A stretch of 7,981 nt of DNA from Fidelibacterota bacterium (GTDB lineage: Bacteria; Fidelibacterota; Fidelibacteria; Fidelibacterales; Fidelibacteraceae), in the NCBI GenBank assembly GCA_030596185.1, contig JAUVKP010000038.1:1-7981 (forward strand). Direction: 5' to 3'. How positions within the stretch are numbered: the first letter of the stretch is position 1; every line of letters starts with the position of its first letter. The notes under the pieces were generated by a model. That model did not search any database and was not told the DNA's origin. It saw nothing but the letters and a program-made list of their open reading frames with translations. Both the position numbers and the translations under genes were made by a program. Below are positions 1-6,714 of this stretch, in pieces.

Positions 1-702
1 GATACGCTTGCTTTGCATATTGCCGTGGTCGGTATTGCGATCTTTATCGGATATTTGTTGAAACTTGGCTTGATCGGCATTGAATCTTTATCTCCGGCTA
101 TGCAGGAAAATGGAATTCTCTCCGCTTTTCCGCTTTTCCCTTTATCCATGATCGGTGGATTAATCGTTCAATTGTTTATTTCCAAAGTGTTAAAAAAAGA
201 TAGTATTTTAAATCGGGATATTCTTCAGCGTGTTTCAGGAACGGCTCTGGATTTTCTTATTGTATCAGCAATTGCCATGATCAATTTATCCATTGTATCA
301 GCACAAATGATCCCCTTATTGATTGTCGTGTTAATAGGAATTGTTTGGAATGTGTTTTGTGTTATGTTCCTTGCAAAGCGTTTGCTTCCGGATGCTTGGT
401 TCGAAAGGGCTATTGCAGAAATGGGGCAGTCCATGGGCGTAACGGCAACCGGGCTTTTATTATTGCGCGTGGTTGATCCGGAACAGGAAACTCCGGCTTA
501 TTCGGCATTCGGTTATAAGCAGTTGTTGCATGAGCCCTTTATGGGAGGCGGTCTCTGGACCTCCATAGCTATGCCTTTGTGTGTCATGAGTGGATCTTGG
601 GTAGTATTATTTATTTCACTTGGAGCCATTGCGATCTGGCTATTGGTTTGGTTCTTGCTTTTTAGAAAGGACATAGCAGCAAGTCGTCAAAATAATAGCT
701 GA
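1..702 (+). CDS. GltS-type sodium/glutamate symporter family protein, C-terminal part (5' end outside window)
   Basis: The frame is open from base 1 to the TGA at 700-702 (233 codons), so the gene begins upstream; the TTG at 13 is only an internal codon. The product is very hydrophobic, with about six membrane segments. Its C-terminal third has a conserved block (AEMGQSMGVTATGLLLLRVV, followed by DPE) and a later glycine-rich stretch (FMGGGLWT), which I recognise from long bacterial proteins annotated as Na+/glutamate symporters. The expected role is sodium-coupled uptake of glutamate or a related acid across the inner membrane. Family knowledge gives the transport role; the substrate is not shown by the sequence. 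The protein ends with a short basic cytoplasmic tail (FRKDIAASRQNNS). The amylase gene starts 51 bp later, and no hairpin terminator separates the two. A different anion-exchanger or esterase-like carrier is possible but less likely. Confidence 0.72.
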   Translation, partial: DTLALHIAVVGIAIFIGYLLKLGLIGIESLSPAMQENGILSAFPLFPLSMIGGLIVQLFISKVLKKDSILNRDILQRVSGTALDFLIVSAIAMINLSIVSAQMIPLLIVVLIGIVWNVFCVMFLAKRLLPDAWFERAIAEMGQSMGVTATGLLLLRVVDPEQETPAYSAFGYKQLLHEPFMGGGLWTSIAMPLCVMSGSWVVLFISLGAIAIWLLVWFLLFRKDIAASRQNNS

Positions 703-727
703 CAGAATAACAATTTTATTTTACATT
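699..727 (+). promoter_or_regulatory. Candidate sigma-70 promoter for the amylase gene
   Basis: CTGACA at 699-704 (5 of 6 to the -35 consensus) is followed after 17 nt by TACATT at 722-727 (4 of 6 to the -10 consensus). It would start transcription near 734, about 20 nt before the amylase ATG and upstream of its ribosome binding site. The -35 box overlaps the stop codon of the symporter gene. AT-rich spacers give such matches by chance, so this is tentative. Confidence 0.35.
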
Positions 728-742
728 TATTCGTAAAGGAAT

Positions 743-748
743 AAAGGA
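743..748 (+). promoter_or_regulatory. Ribosome binding site of the amylase gene
   Basis: AAAGGA lies 5 nt before the ATG at 754. It supports that start, as does the signal peptide that begins there. Confidence 0.7.
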
Positions 749-753
749 ATTTC

Positions 754-2559
754 ATGAAACGATCATTCATTTTTATTTTCATATTATTTAGCCTTGGATC
801 TTTATTTGCGCTTGAGATATCTCATGCCGAACCCCCGAATTGGTGGAATGATATGGAGCATGATACCCTGAAGATCCTCATTTTTGGAGATGATTTCACA
901 GAGTGGCAAGCGAATATTAAGTCAAAAAGTGTCAAATTAATTCATAAGACCATTTATCCTGATCCTCACTATTACGGTTTAACGCTGAAAGTGAAGAATG
1001 CAGGAGATTTTACCATAGATTTCAAACATTCTTATGAGGATGTGACAGTAAAATTACTGTATTCCATTGAAGAGAGAAAACCTCACACAATCCAAAGTAT
1101 TGATGGTTCTGATGTCGTCTATCTTTTAATGCCGGATCGATTTGCCGATGGAGACAAGGATAATAATGATAATCCGGGGCATAAAGATCCTGTCCGACCC
1201 GAGCATCGATGGGGAAGACGCGGCGGTGATATTCAAGGGGTGATCGATCATCTGGATTATCTTGAAGAATTGGGCATTACGGCGCTGTGGATGACACCCA
1301 TTTACGAAAATAATTATATCAATTGTTATCATGGTTATACGCCAACAAATTCCTATGCCATAGATCCCTTTATGGGTAATCTTGAGACCTATCATGAACT
1401 TGTGGATGCCTGTCATGAACGAGGTATCAAAGTTATACAGGATCATATTGTAAACCATATTTCTCCTTCACATCAGCTGGCTGTTAATCCACCCTCACCA
1501 ACATGGCTCAATGGGAGTCTAAGTGAACACGAAGGATGTAATTACCGCATTCTTGATATAACGGATACTTACGGTTCCAAAGTGAAACGTGATTTCCCCA
1601 TAAAAGCTTGGTTTGCCGGGTATCTTGCCGATATGAATATGGCAAATCCCGATGTCGTGGATTATTATATCTATCATGCCATTTGGTGGATAGAGACTAT
1701 GAAATTGGACGGTATTCGTGAAGATACTTACGCATATTCAGATCTTGAAGGATTGAGTCGTTGGGCTGAAGCTTTAAAAAAAGAATACCCAAAGCTTTTT
1801 CTCGTCGGAGAGATCATGGATTTTGATCGAACACGCTTATCCTATTACTTTAATCATGGTCACGAGAATTATTTATCGTCAATAGCTGATTTTGGTTTTT
1901 CAAGTGAGATATATCAATTGATCGTTGAGGATAAACCCATAAATGAATTTTATCGAGATATGGCTAATGATTTCATTTATCGGGATCCGAACATGATGCT
2001 GACTTTCATGGATAATCATGATATGGGTCGCTTTTATTCGGCAGTTCATAGTGATCTGCAAAAATATCTTAATGCTTTTACTTTGCTTTTTGGTATGCGC
2101 GGCATCCCTCAATTATACTATGGAAATGAGATCGGTATGCCAGGTGGTCACGATCCCGATAACCGTAATAAATTCCCGGGTGGTTTTGGCTCCTCATCGC
2201 ATAATGCTTTTATTGAAGCAGGACGAACTGATGAAGAAAATCAAATCTTTAAACAGATAAAAGCTTTTACAAAAGTAAGAAAAGATTACCCTGATATCTT
2301 TGATGTCCCTATGGTTCATGATCTTGTAAATGATATTTACATGGTCAGCCGAAGAGACCCAAAGAGTGGAAATACGCTTCTTTTGGCCTATAATCCCGGA
2401 AGAAAAACACAAGAAGCTAATTTCGAGGATATTGTTATGGGTCAATTCAGTGAATATGTAAGGATTAAAATACCGATAAAAGGTGAGATGAAGATCGACC
2501 TAAAAAGGAATTCTTTGGTTCTGCCGGGAAATGAATCTATGATGGTAATTTTGAAATAG
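754..2559 (+). CDS. Secreted GH13 alpha-amylase family enzyme, cyclomaltodextrinase/neopullulanase (SusA-like) type
   Basis: This 601-residue enzyme should hydrolyse alpha-1,4-glucan such as cyclodextrins, pullulan or maltodextrins. Residues 1-25 form a signal peptide (basic MKR, hydrophobic core, likely cut after SHA); there is no lipobox cysteine, so the product is periplasmic or secreted. Residues about 26-115 resemble the beta-sandwich N-terminal domain of cyclomaltodextrinases (PNWWNDM start). The (beta/alpha)8 barrel begins at VVYLLMPDRFADGD (121-134). All four GH13 motifs are visible: DHIVNH at 230-235; GIRED at 320-324 with nucleophile D324; VGEI at 351-354 with acid/base E353; and NHD at 421-423 with transition-state stabiliser D423. 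The remaining ~80 residues match the usual C-terminal beta domain. Length is close to that of SusA-type enzymes. The catalytic residues are complete, so it should be active. No susCD-like transporter or other glycan gene lies in the window. Exact substrate is unknown. Confidence 0.93.
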   Translation: MKRSFIFIFILFSLGSLFALEISHAEPPNWWNDMEHDTLKILIFGDDFTEWQANIKSKSVKLIHKTIYPDPHYYGLTLKVKNAGDFTIDFKHSYEDVTVKLLYSIEERKPHTIQSIDGSDVVYLLMPDRFADGDKDNNDNPGHKDPVRPEHRWGRRGGDIQGVIDHLDYLEELGITALWMTPIYENNYINCYHGYTPTNSYAIDPFMGNLETYHELVDACHERGIKVIQDHIVNHISPSHQLAVNPPSPTWLNGSLSEHEGCNYRILDITDTYGSKVKRDFPIKAWFAGYLADMNMANPDVVDYYIYHAIWWIETMKLDGIREDTYAYSDLEGLSRWAEALKKEYPKLFLVGEIMDFDRTRLSYYFNHGHENYLSSIADFGFSSEIYQLIVEDKPINEFYRDMANDFIYRDPNMMLTFMDNHDMGRFYSAVHSDLQKYLNAFTLLFGMRGIPQLYYGNEIGMPGGHDPDNRNKFPGGFGSSSHNAFIEAGRTDEENQIFKQIKAFTKVRKDYPDIFDVPMVHDLVNDIYMVSRRDPKSGNTLLLAYNPGRKTQEANFEDIVMGQFSEYVRIKIPIKGEMKIDLKRNSLVLPGNESMMVILK

Positions 2560-2644
2560 ATTTTGACAAGATAATTTAAAGACAGGATAACAAGATTAAC
2601 TGGATAGGCTTTCAGCTATAAAGAGAACAAGCAAAGAGGCTGAG

Positions 2645-2706
2645 AAGACCTTCCGGCTGGCGTCCGAATCCCGAAGCTTCGGGAAGAGGATTTGCCGGCT
2701 GGTCTT
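2645..2706. repeat. Intergenic palindromic element, copy 1
   Basis: AAGACC (2645-2650) pairs with GGTCTT (2701-2706), and CCGGC (2653-2657) pairs with GCCGG (2694-2698), leaving a symmetric 2-nt internal loop (TT/CT). The centre holds the perfect 16-bp palindrome TCCCGAAGCTTCGGGA (2669-2684). CCGGCTGG occurs twice in direct orientation, at 2653-2660 and 2695-2702. The first 13 bases from 2644, GAAGACCTTCCGG, recur exactly on the opposite strand in copy 2 (6764-6752). The stem is followed by TTTTC on the + strand, so it may also weakly terminate amylase transcripts. It looks like a dispersed REP- or MITE-type repeat. Confidence 0.75.
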
Positions 2707-2727
2707 TTCTAACAGTATAACAGATAT

Positions 2728-2753
2728 AAAAAAAGGGCTGTAAACAGCCCTTT
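2728..2753 (-). terminator. Rho-independent terminator of the arsR-type gene, possibly bidirectional
   Basis: A 9-bp perfect stem, AAAGGGCTG (2732-2740) with CAGCCCTTT (2745-2753), encloses a TAAA loop. Read on the minus strand it ends in a run of seven T (2734-2728), partly inside the stem, which is the classic intrinsic terminator shape. It sits 24 bp past the stop codon of the minus-strand regulator gene. On the plus strand the tail is TTTAATTTAA, weaker, but it may also stop amylase read-through; this suits convergent genes. Confidence 0.88.
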
Positions 2754-2777
2754 AATTTAATAATAGGTATTTGTGGA

Positions 2778-3062
2778 TCAGATTAGGAAGCTCTCAACTA
2801 ATTTGCTGATATTTCCAACATTCGTTAGAGTGTAGATTACCTGTGTGCCGTTTCGTTTACCTTTAATAATACCGACGGCTTTCATTTTAGCCAAATGCTG
2901 AGAAACAGTAGCTTGAGGGATATCTAAGCAAGTTGTCATTTTCCCTACATTTGATGGACCTTCTTTAAAAAGTCCCCGCAAGATACATAGTCGAACTGGA
3001 TGAGCGATCGCTTTTAAAATCTCAGCTTTCTGTTCAAACTTTTCATAATCTTTGCTTGGCAT
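2778..3062 (-). CDS. ArsR/SmtB-family winged-helix transcriptional regulator
   Basis: This 94-residue protein is a dimeric DNA-binding repressor of the ArsR type. The family signature is clear: EILKAIAHPVRLCILRGL (from residue 15), then a recognition helix-turn-helix at about 46-64 (DIPQATVSQHLAKMKAVGII), and a beta-wing at 68-77 (KGKRNGTQVI). I place the start at the ATG at 3062 because GAAAGGG (3074-3068) ends 5 nt before it; a GTG two codons upstream at 3068 overlaps that site. The canonical metal-binding CxC of the third helix is absent. There are two cysteines, C26 in the second helix and C45 just before the recognition helix, which could form a thiol or persulfide switch; this is inference. 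It is transcribed away from the large CPBP protease gene, sharing a 160-bp promoter region, so autoregulation and control of that gene are plausible. Confidence 0.9.
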   Translation of the reverse strand: MPSKDYEKFEQKAEILKAIAHPVRLCILRGLFKEGPSNVGKMTTCLDIPQATVSQHLAKMKAVGIIKGKRNGTQVIYTLTNVGNISKLVESFLI

Positions 3063-3067
3063 ATGCA

Positions 3068-3074
3068 CCCTTTC
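3068..3074 (-). promoter_or_regulatory. Ribosome binding site deciding the arsR-type start
   Basis: GAAAGGG on the minus strand ends 5 nt before the ATG at 3062. It would overlap the alternative GTG at 3068, so the ATG is preferred. Confidence 0.7.
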
Positions 3075-3092
3075 ATTATAATGTTATTTGTC

Positions 3093-3121
3093 AATATATA
3101 TATTTTATATACTGATGTCAA
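3093..3121 (-). promoter_or_regulatory. Sigma-70-type promoter of the arsR-type gene
   Basis: On the minus strand, a perfect TTGACA (3121-3116) is followed after exactly 17 nt by TATATT (3098-3093, 5 of 6). Transcription would start near 3086, leaving a leader of about 24 nt that contains the ribosome binding site. A second TTGACA (3094-3089) overlaps the -10 region but has no -10 at proper spacing. Confidence 0.72.
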
Positions 3122-3155
3122 GCATATTAGATAATAATGTTTATTTACTTAGTTA

Positions 3156-3174
3156 AAAATATATGCTATATGTT
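3156..3174. promoter_or_regulatory. Candidate operator: imperfect 19-bp dyad between the divergent genes
   Basis: AAAATATA-TGC-TATATGTT pairs at 7 of 8 positions around the TGC centre. ArsR-type repressors bind AT-rich inverted repeats in such divergent promoter regions. A weak + strand promoter reading (TTTACT 3144-3149, 17 nt, TATATG 3167-3172) would overlap this dyad, so a bound repressor would block the protease gene. The whole region is very AT-rich, which makes chance dyads likely. Confidence 0.3.
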
Positions 3175-3209
3175 CAATAAAAAAATGTTATATTTATTTC
3201 GTAATATTT

Positions 3210-3215
3210 AAGGAG
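3210..3215 (+). promoter_or_regulatory. Strong ribosome binding site of the CPBP protease gene
   Basis: AAGGAG lies 7 nt before the ATG at 3223. The in-frame TTG at 3220 would be only 4 nt away, so the ATG is preferred. Confidence 0.8.
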
Positions 3216-3222
3216 TTCGTTG

Positions 3223-6200
3223 ATGAAAAAGAATACATTGCTTTATATAGTAGCCATTTTAGCTGTGATAGGAATAATATATAGCATATTTGCTTTTGAT
3301 AAGGCTTTTCCCATTGTAAACGTCAAGATCACTGCAGATAAAAATGATATTTTGCAAAAATCAGATTCATTGACAACCTGCTATGCGTTTTTAGACTCCA
3401 GCTATCAATCTGTTGTTGGGTTCGATACCGATTCACGTTTTAAGAATTATGTTGAACTTGAAGGCGGGGGAGTTGAGGTCTTTCAGGATGTAGTGAATAC
3501 CGGTATTTATAGTCCTTATACCTGGTCGGTTCGCCAATACAATATTAATAAGATCAGGGAATGTCGGTATGTATTTTCACCACATGGAAAATTTCTGGGT
3601 TTTAAAGTAATCTTACCTGATAGTCTTTCCGGGGCAAATATCACGAAACCGGATGTTGATTCAATTATTTATACTATAAACGGAATGAAGGGATTATTAC
3701 CTGACCTTTCTCTTTATTCATTGATCGAGGAAAGTTCAGAAGTTAAAGAGGGTGGACGACGAGATCATGTTTTTACATATGAAATGAAAGATGCGGGTAT
3801 CAGCGAATCTTTATATCGATTCAAAATTGGTATTAGCGGTGATGAATTGACCATGGCGATACCTGTTGTAAAGATCCCCGATGCCTTTGATCAGCGTTAT
3901 GAAGAAATGCGTTCAACTAATACTACCATATCTTTTGTAGGTCAAGCAATTATGCTGGTGCTGTACGGAGTCCTTGGTGTTGGGTTAGCAATCTTTTTTA
4001 TGATACGGAAACGGACCCTGTTATGGAAATCACCGCTGAAATGGGCGATAGCTATTGGATTTGCCATTTTTCTTGCCTACCTAACAACGATCTCACTTTC
4101 ATGGTTTCAGTATGATACATCTTTATCATCGGGACAATTCCTGTTTCAACAGGTATTCTTTGCGTTATTGAACGGACTTTTAATAGCTGTGATCTTTTTT
4201 GTATCCGCAAGTGCTGCGGAAGGACTAGATCGCCAAGCATTTCCAGGACATATTCAATTTTGGAGATCATGGTCGCCTACAGTAGGAGCCTCAAAAGAGA
4301 TTATGCGCGAAACTGTATTCGCTTATCTCTGGGCGTTTTTTATGATCGGTTTTGTTACATTTTTTTACTGGATCACCAATAATGTATTCCATTGGTGGAG
4401 TCCCGCAGAAAATATGGTCGATCCTAATGTCCTCGCTTTGCCATTACCTTGGCTTTTACCGGCGGCACAATCTTTGCAAGCAGGTTTTTGGGAAGAAACT
4501 TTGTTCCGTGCCGTACCACTTGCCGGTGCTGTGCTAATTGGAAAGAATTTTAAACGCAAAGGTATCTGGATAGCTATTGCTCTAATTCTCCAAGCGGCGA
4601 TCTTTGGTTCTATGCATGCTAATTATGCTCAGCAACCTGCCTATGCACGTATAATTGAAATGCTCATCCCCTTTGTTTTATATGGATTGATCTACATGAA
4701 ATGGGGGCTGTTACCCGTAGTTATCTCTCATTTTGTCTACGATATCGTCCTAATGGCCATGCCAATATTTCTGCTTTCAGCATCGGGTATATGGATACAT
4801 CGCATTTTTGCTATTATTGCAATGTTAATACCTTTAGCTATTGTGGCTTATCGTCGTATTAAGGCCGGTTCATGGTATGATATCAAGGATTCTGATCTGA
4901 ATAAAGGTTATATTGTTCCGGAAGAAAAAAAAGAAGAAAAAGAGAGACCAAAAGTAAGTTCTGCAAGCGCGGGACACCGGGAGCTTCCCATTTTTATTGC
5001 TATTTTTTTGATAGTCGTTGGAGCTACCCTATGGATTATATTGACACCTTTTGAACAAGATGTCCCAAGATTGAATATAGATCGTGAACAAGCCATAGAA
5101 ATAGCGGACGCATTTATTGCAGAAAATTATTTGGGAACCGATTCGCTTGATCTGAAACCCTATGTGAGAGTAGAAAGCATGATAGGTCAGGGTGGTCGTT
5201 TTGCATGGGAAAATAGCGATAAAACATTATTTCGTGAATTATACGGATCTGTTCTTTCCGCAAACTATTATATCGTAAGCTATAAGACTTTTAAAGGTAA
5301 TGTTGTCACTCGATCTGAAACAATTGATATCAAGATCGGTCGTGATGGCGAAATTCTTGCTTGGCTGCATAATGTACCTGAACCCAGGCCGGGTGCAACG
5401 CTTGAAGAAACCGAAGCAAAGCTGATAGCAAAAAATGCTATTGAGGCTCATTTCGGTAAAGATGTTGATGAACTGGAACTTGCAAAAGTAACGCCTGAAA
5501 AACGCAAGTCCCGAACGGATTGGTCCATTATTTACCGAGATGTGAATACCGGACTTGAAGAAGGTGATATTCGTTATATTGCGACGATCAGTGGTGATGA
5601 ATTATGCGGGCTGAAAACTGAGATCCATACAACTGAAACGTGGGATCGAGAACAAAAGAAAGCCGGTTTGTTACGTGGTATTCTATTTGCCATTTCAAAG
5701 GTTGTTCAGTTCGGCTTGCTGATCACGGTATTGATCCTGGGTATTATTGCCTGGACCAAAAAACAGTTCAATGTCAAATTATTCCTATATTTTCTTGCAG
5801 GCTTTGCCCTAATAACATTACTGCAAGGCATATTAATGACCAATACTATCATAGGTCAGTATCCTACATCAGAACCTTACTCAAACCTCATGTTGATGCT
5901 GGTGATATCTCTTTTACTTGGAAGTGTTTTCTCCTCATTCTTATATGCTATTCCCATTGGTTATATAGCTCGTATCCCTTTGCATGTTCAACGGAATGAA
6001 CATGTGATCGGAATGAAAGGTGTAAGTTTAGGCTTGCTATTTGCAGGTGTGGTTGCCTTTGCACAGGGTAATATTTTCAATGAAACAGCAGTTGTGATAC
6101 CGCTTATTGATCTGGAATCGGTTCATCCAATATTATCATCGTTTTTAGGGGCCGTCGAAGAATATTTTATTACTTTTGTTCGCTTAATGATCCCTTTCAT

Positions 6201-6567
6201 TGTAATTGATCGTTTAAGTGCCGGATGGCAGAAAAAGAAAGTGATCTCACTCATATTGCTTTTTCTTGCCGGATTTGCTTATGTGGGTAAACTCTCAATT
6301 GGATGGTGGTTGCTGGGTGGCAGCGTAAGCGGTTTATTGATGCTTGCTTTGTATCTTTGGGTATTACGATTTAATATGATCTATATTCCCGTTATGGCAG
6401 CTGCTATCTTGATCCTTGATCTGATACAGTATCTGATAGTTGATCCTGCCGTATTAACACTATTTCATATTGCAATTACAGCTATTGTGACAGTTCTACT
6501 CGCCGTATTTACTGTATGGGGAATGTATAGGGTGAGATTATTGCAACCGAAGAAGAGTAAGGAGTAG
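3223..6567 (+). CDS. Large CPBP (Abi/CAAX-type) intramembrane protease with duplicated PepSY-like modules and a degenerate second CPBP unit
   Basis: This 1114-residue inner-membrane protein is several times longer than an ordinary CPBP protease (roughly 200-300 residues). Order: N-terminal membrane anchor (5-25); extracytoplasmic module A (30-238); helices from 240; CPBP core with EExxxR (E424, E425, R429), FxxxH (F461, H465) and HxxxD (H503, D507), the three family motifs; charged cytoplasmic linker (566-576, rich in E and K); helix (588-607); extracytoplasmic module B (614-815); and about nine further helices. Modules A and B look homologous: both share ISGDEL (204-209, 789-794) before the next helix, and matching GKFLGF/GEILAW and SGANI/PGATL segments. 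The second membrane half follows the same helix pattern but lacks catalytic histidines. CPBP enzymes are glutamate-dependent intramembrane proteases; the substrate here is unknown. PepSY-like is my reading of the REQAIEIADAFI (621-632) type motif. A divergent ArsR-type gene may control it. No hairpin-plus-T-run terminator follows. Confidence 0.85.
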   Translation: MKKNTLLYIVAILAVIGIIYSIFAFDKAFPIVNVKITADKNDILQKSDSLTTCYAFLDSSYQSVVGFDTDSRFKNYVELEGGGVEVFQDVVNTGIYSPYTWSVRQYNINKIRECRYVFSPHGKFLGFKVILPDSLSGANITKPDVDSIIYTINGMKGLLPDLSLYSLIEESSEVKEGGRRDHVFTYEMKDAGISESLYRFKIGISGDELTMAIPVVKIPDAFDQRYEEMRSTNTTISFVGQAIMLVLYGVLGVGLAIFFMIRKRTLLWKSPLKWAIAIGFAIFLAYLTTISLSWFQYDTSLSSGQFLFQQVFFALLNGLLIAVIFFVSASAAEGLDRQAFPGHIQFWRSWSPTVGASKEIMRETVFAYLWAFFMIGFVTFFYWITNNVFHWWSPAENMVDPNVLALPLPWLLPAAQSLQAGFWEETLFRAVPLAGAVLIGKNFKRKGIWIAIALILQAAIFGSMHANYAQQPAYARIIEMLIPFVLYGLIYMKWGLLPVVISHFVYDIVLMAMPIFLLSASGIWIHRIFAIIAMLIPLAIVAYRRIKAGSWYDIKDSDLNKGYIVPEEKKEEKERPKVSSASAGHRELPIFIAIFLIVVGATLWIILTPFEQDVPRLNIDREQAIEIADAFIAENYLGTDSLDLKPYVRVESMIGQGGRFAWENSDKTLFRELYGSVLSANYYIVSYKTFKGNVVTRSETIDIKIGRDGEILAWLHNVPEPRPGATLEETEAKLIAKNAIEAHFGKDVDELELAKVTPEKRKSRTDWSIIYRDVNTGLEEGDIRYIATISGDELCGLKTEIHTTETWDREQKKAGLLRGILFAISKVVQFGLLITVLILGIIAWTKKQFNVKLFLYFLAGFALITLLQGILMTNTIIGQYPTSEPYSNLMLMLVISLLLGSVFSSFLYAIPIGYIARIPLHVQRNEHVIGMKGVSLGLLFAGVVAFAQGNIFNETAVVIPLIDLESVHPILSSFLGAVEEYFITFVRLMIPFIVIDRLSAGWQKKKVISLILLFLAGFAYVGKLSIGWWLLGGSVSGLLMLALYLWVLRFNMIYIPVMAAAILILDLIQYLIVDPAVLTLFHIAITAIVTVLLAVFTVWGMYRVRLLQPKKSKE

Positions 6568-6602
6568 GGAGAATAAGAAAAGTTGAAGGTTGATCTCCTT
6601 CG

Positions 6603-6626
6603 CTCCGAAGGATCGGAGCTTCGGAG
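6603..6626. repeat. Perfect 8-bp stem hairpin CTCCGAAG/CTTCGGAG with alternative folds
   Basis: CTCCGAAG (6603-6610) is the reverse complement of CTTCGGAG (6619-6626) with an 8-nt loop GATCGGAG. Competing folds exist: CCTTCG (6597-6602) with CGAAGG (6606-6611), and ATCTCC (6593-6598) with GGAGAT (6623-6628) plus CTCCGA/TCGGAG. No T-run follows on either strand, so it is not an ordinary intrinsic terminator, although it lies just past the protease gene. Confidence 0.65.
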
Positions 6627-6650
6627 ATTAAAATAGTTGAGAGTTGAAAA

Positions 6651-6693
6651 GACCTGCCAGCTTGATCTACTGAAAATGGAATGCTGGTTGGTC
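6651..6693. repeat. Intergenic palindromic element, copy 3
   Basis: GACC (6651-6654) pairs with GGTC (6690-6693) and CCAGC (6657-6661) with GCTGG (6683-6687), again with a symmetric 2-nt internal loop (TG/TT). The stem keeps the layout of copy 1, but the central G-C pair of the inner stem is A-T here, a compensatory change. The 21-nt centre is unlike the palindromic centres of the other copies. Confidence 0.6.
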
Positions 6694-6714
6694 GAAAAAA
6701 CATAAGTAATCCTC

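Noticed and set aside
1126..1458. 110-codon minus-strand open frame inside the amylase gene
   Set aside because: It is fully antisense to conserved GH13 sequence, has no recognisable domain and no supported start; it is a shadow frame.
2645..2709. Palindromic element as a simple terminator of the amylase gene
   Set aside because: The T-run is short (TTTTC) and the same structure recurs elsewhere without T-runs, so it is better described as a repeat; a terminating side effect remains possible.
3063..3068. GTG at 3068 as the arsR-type start codon
   Set aside because: The GAAAGGG ribosome binding site would overlap the GTG; the ATG at 3062 has normal 5-nt spacing.
3075..3080. TATAAT on the minus strand as the -10 box of the arsR-type gene
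   Set aside because: The nearest TTGACA is only 8 nt upstream and the start of transcription would fall inside the ribosome binding site; the TTGACA-N17-TATATT pair further upstream fits better.
3220..3222. TTG at 3220 as the protease start
   Set aside because: It lies only 4 nt from AAGGAG, while the adjacent ATG at 3223 has the usual 7-nt spacing.
5640..5999. 119-codon plus-strand open frame inside the protease gene
   Set aside because: It lies in another frame of a clearly coding membrane-protein region and its translation is low-complexity and cysteine-rich, with no family match.
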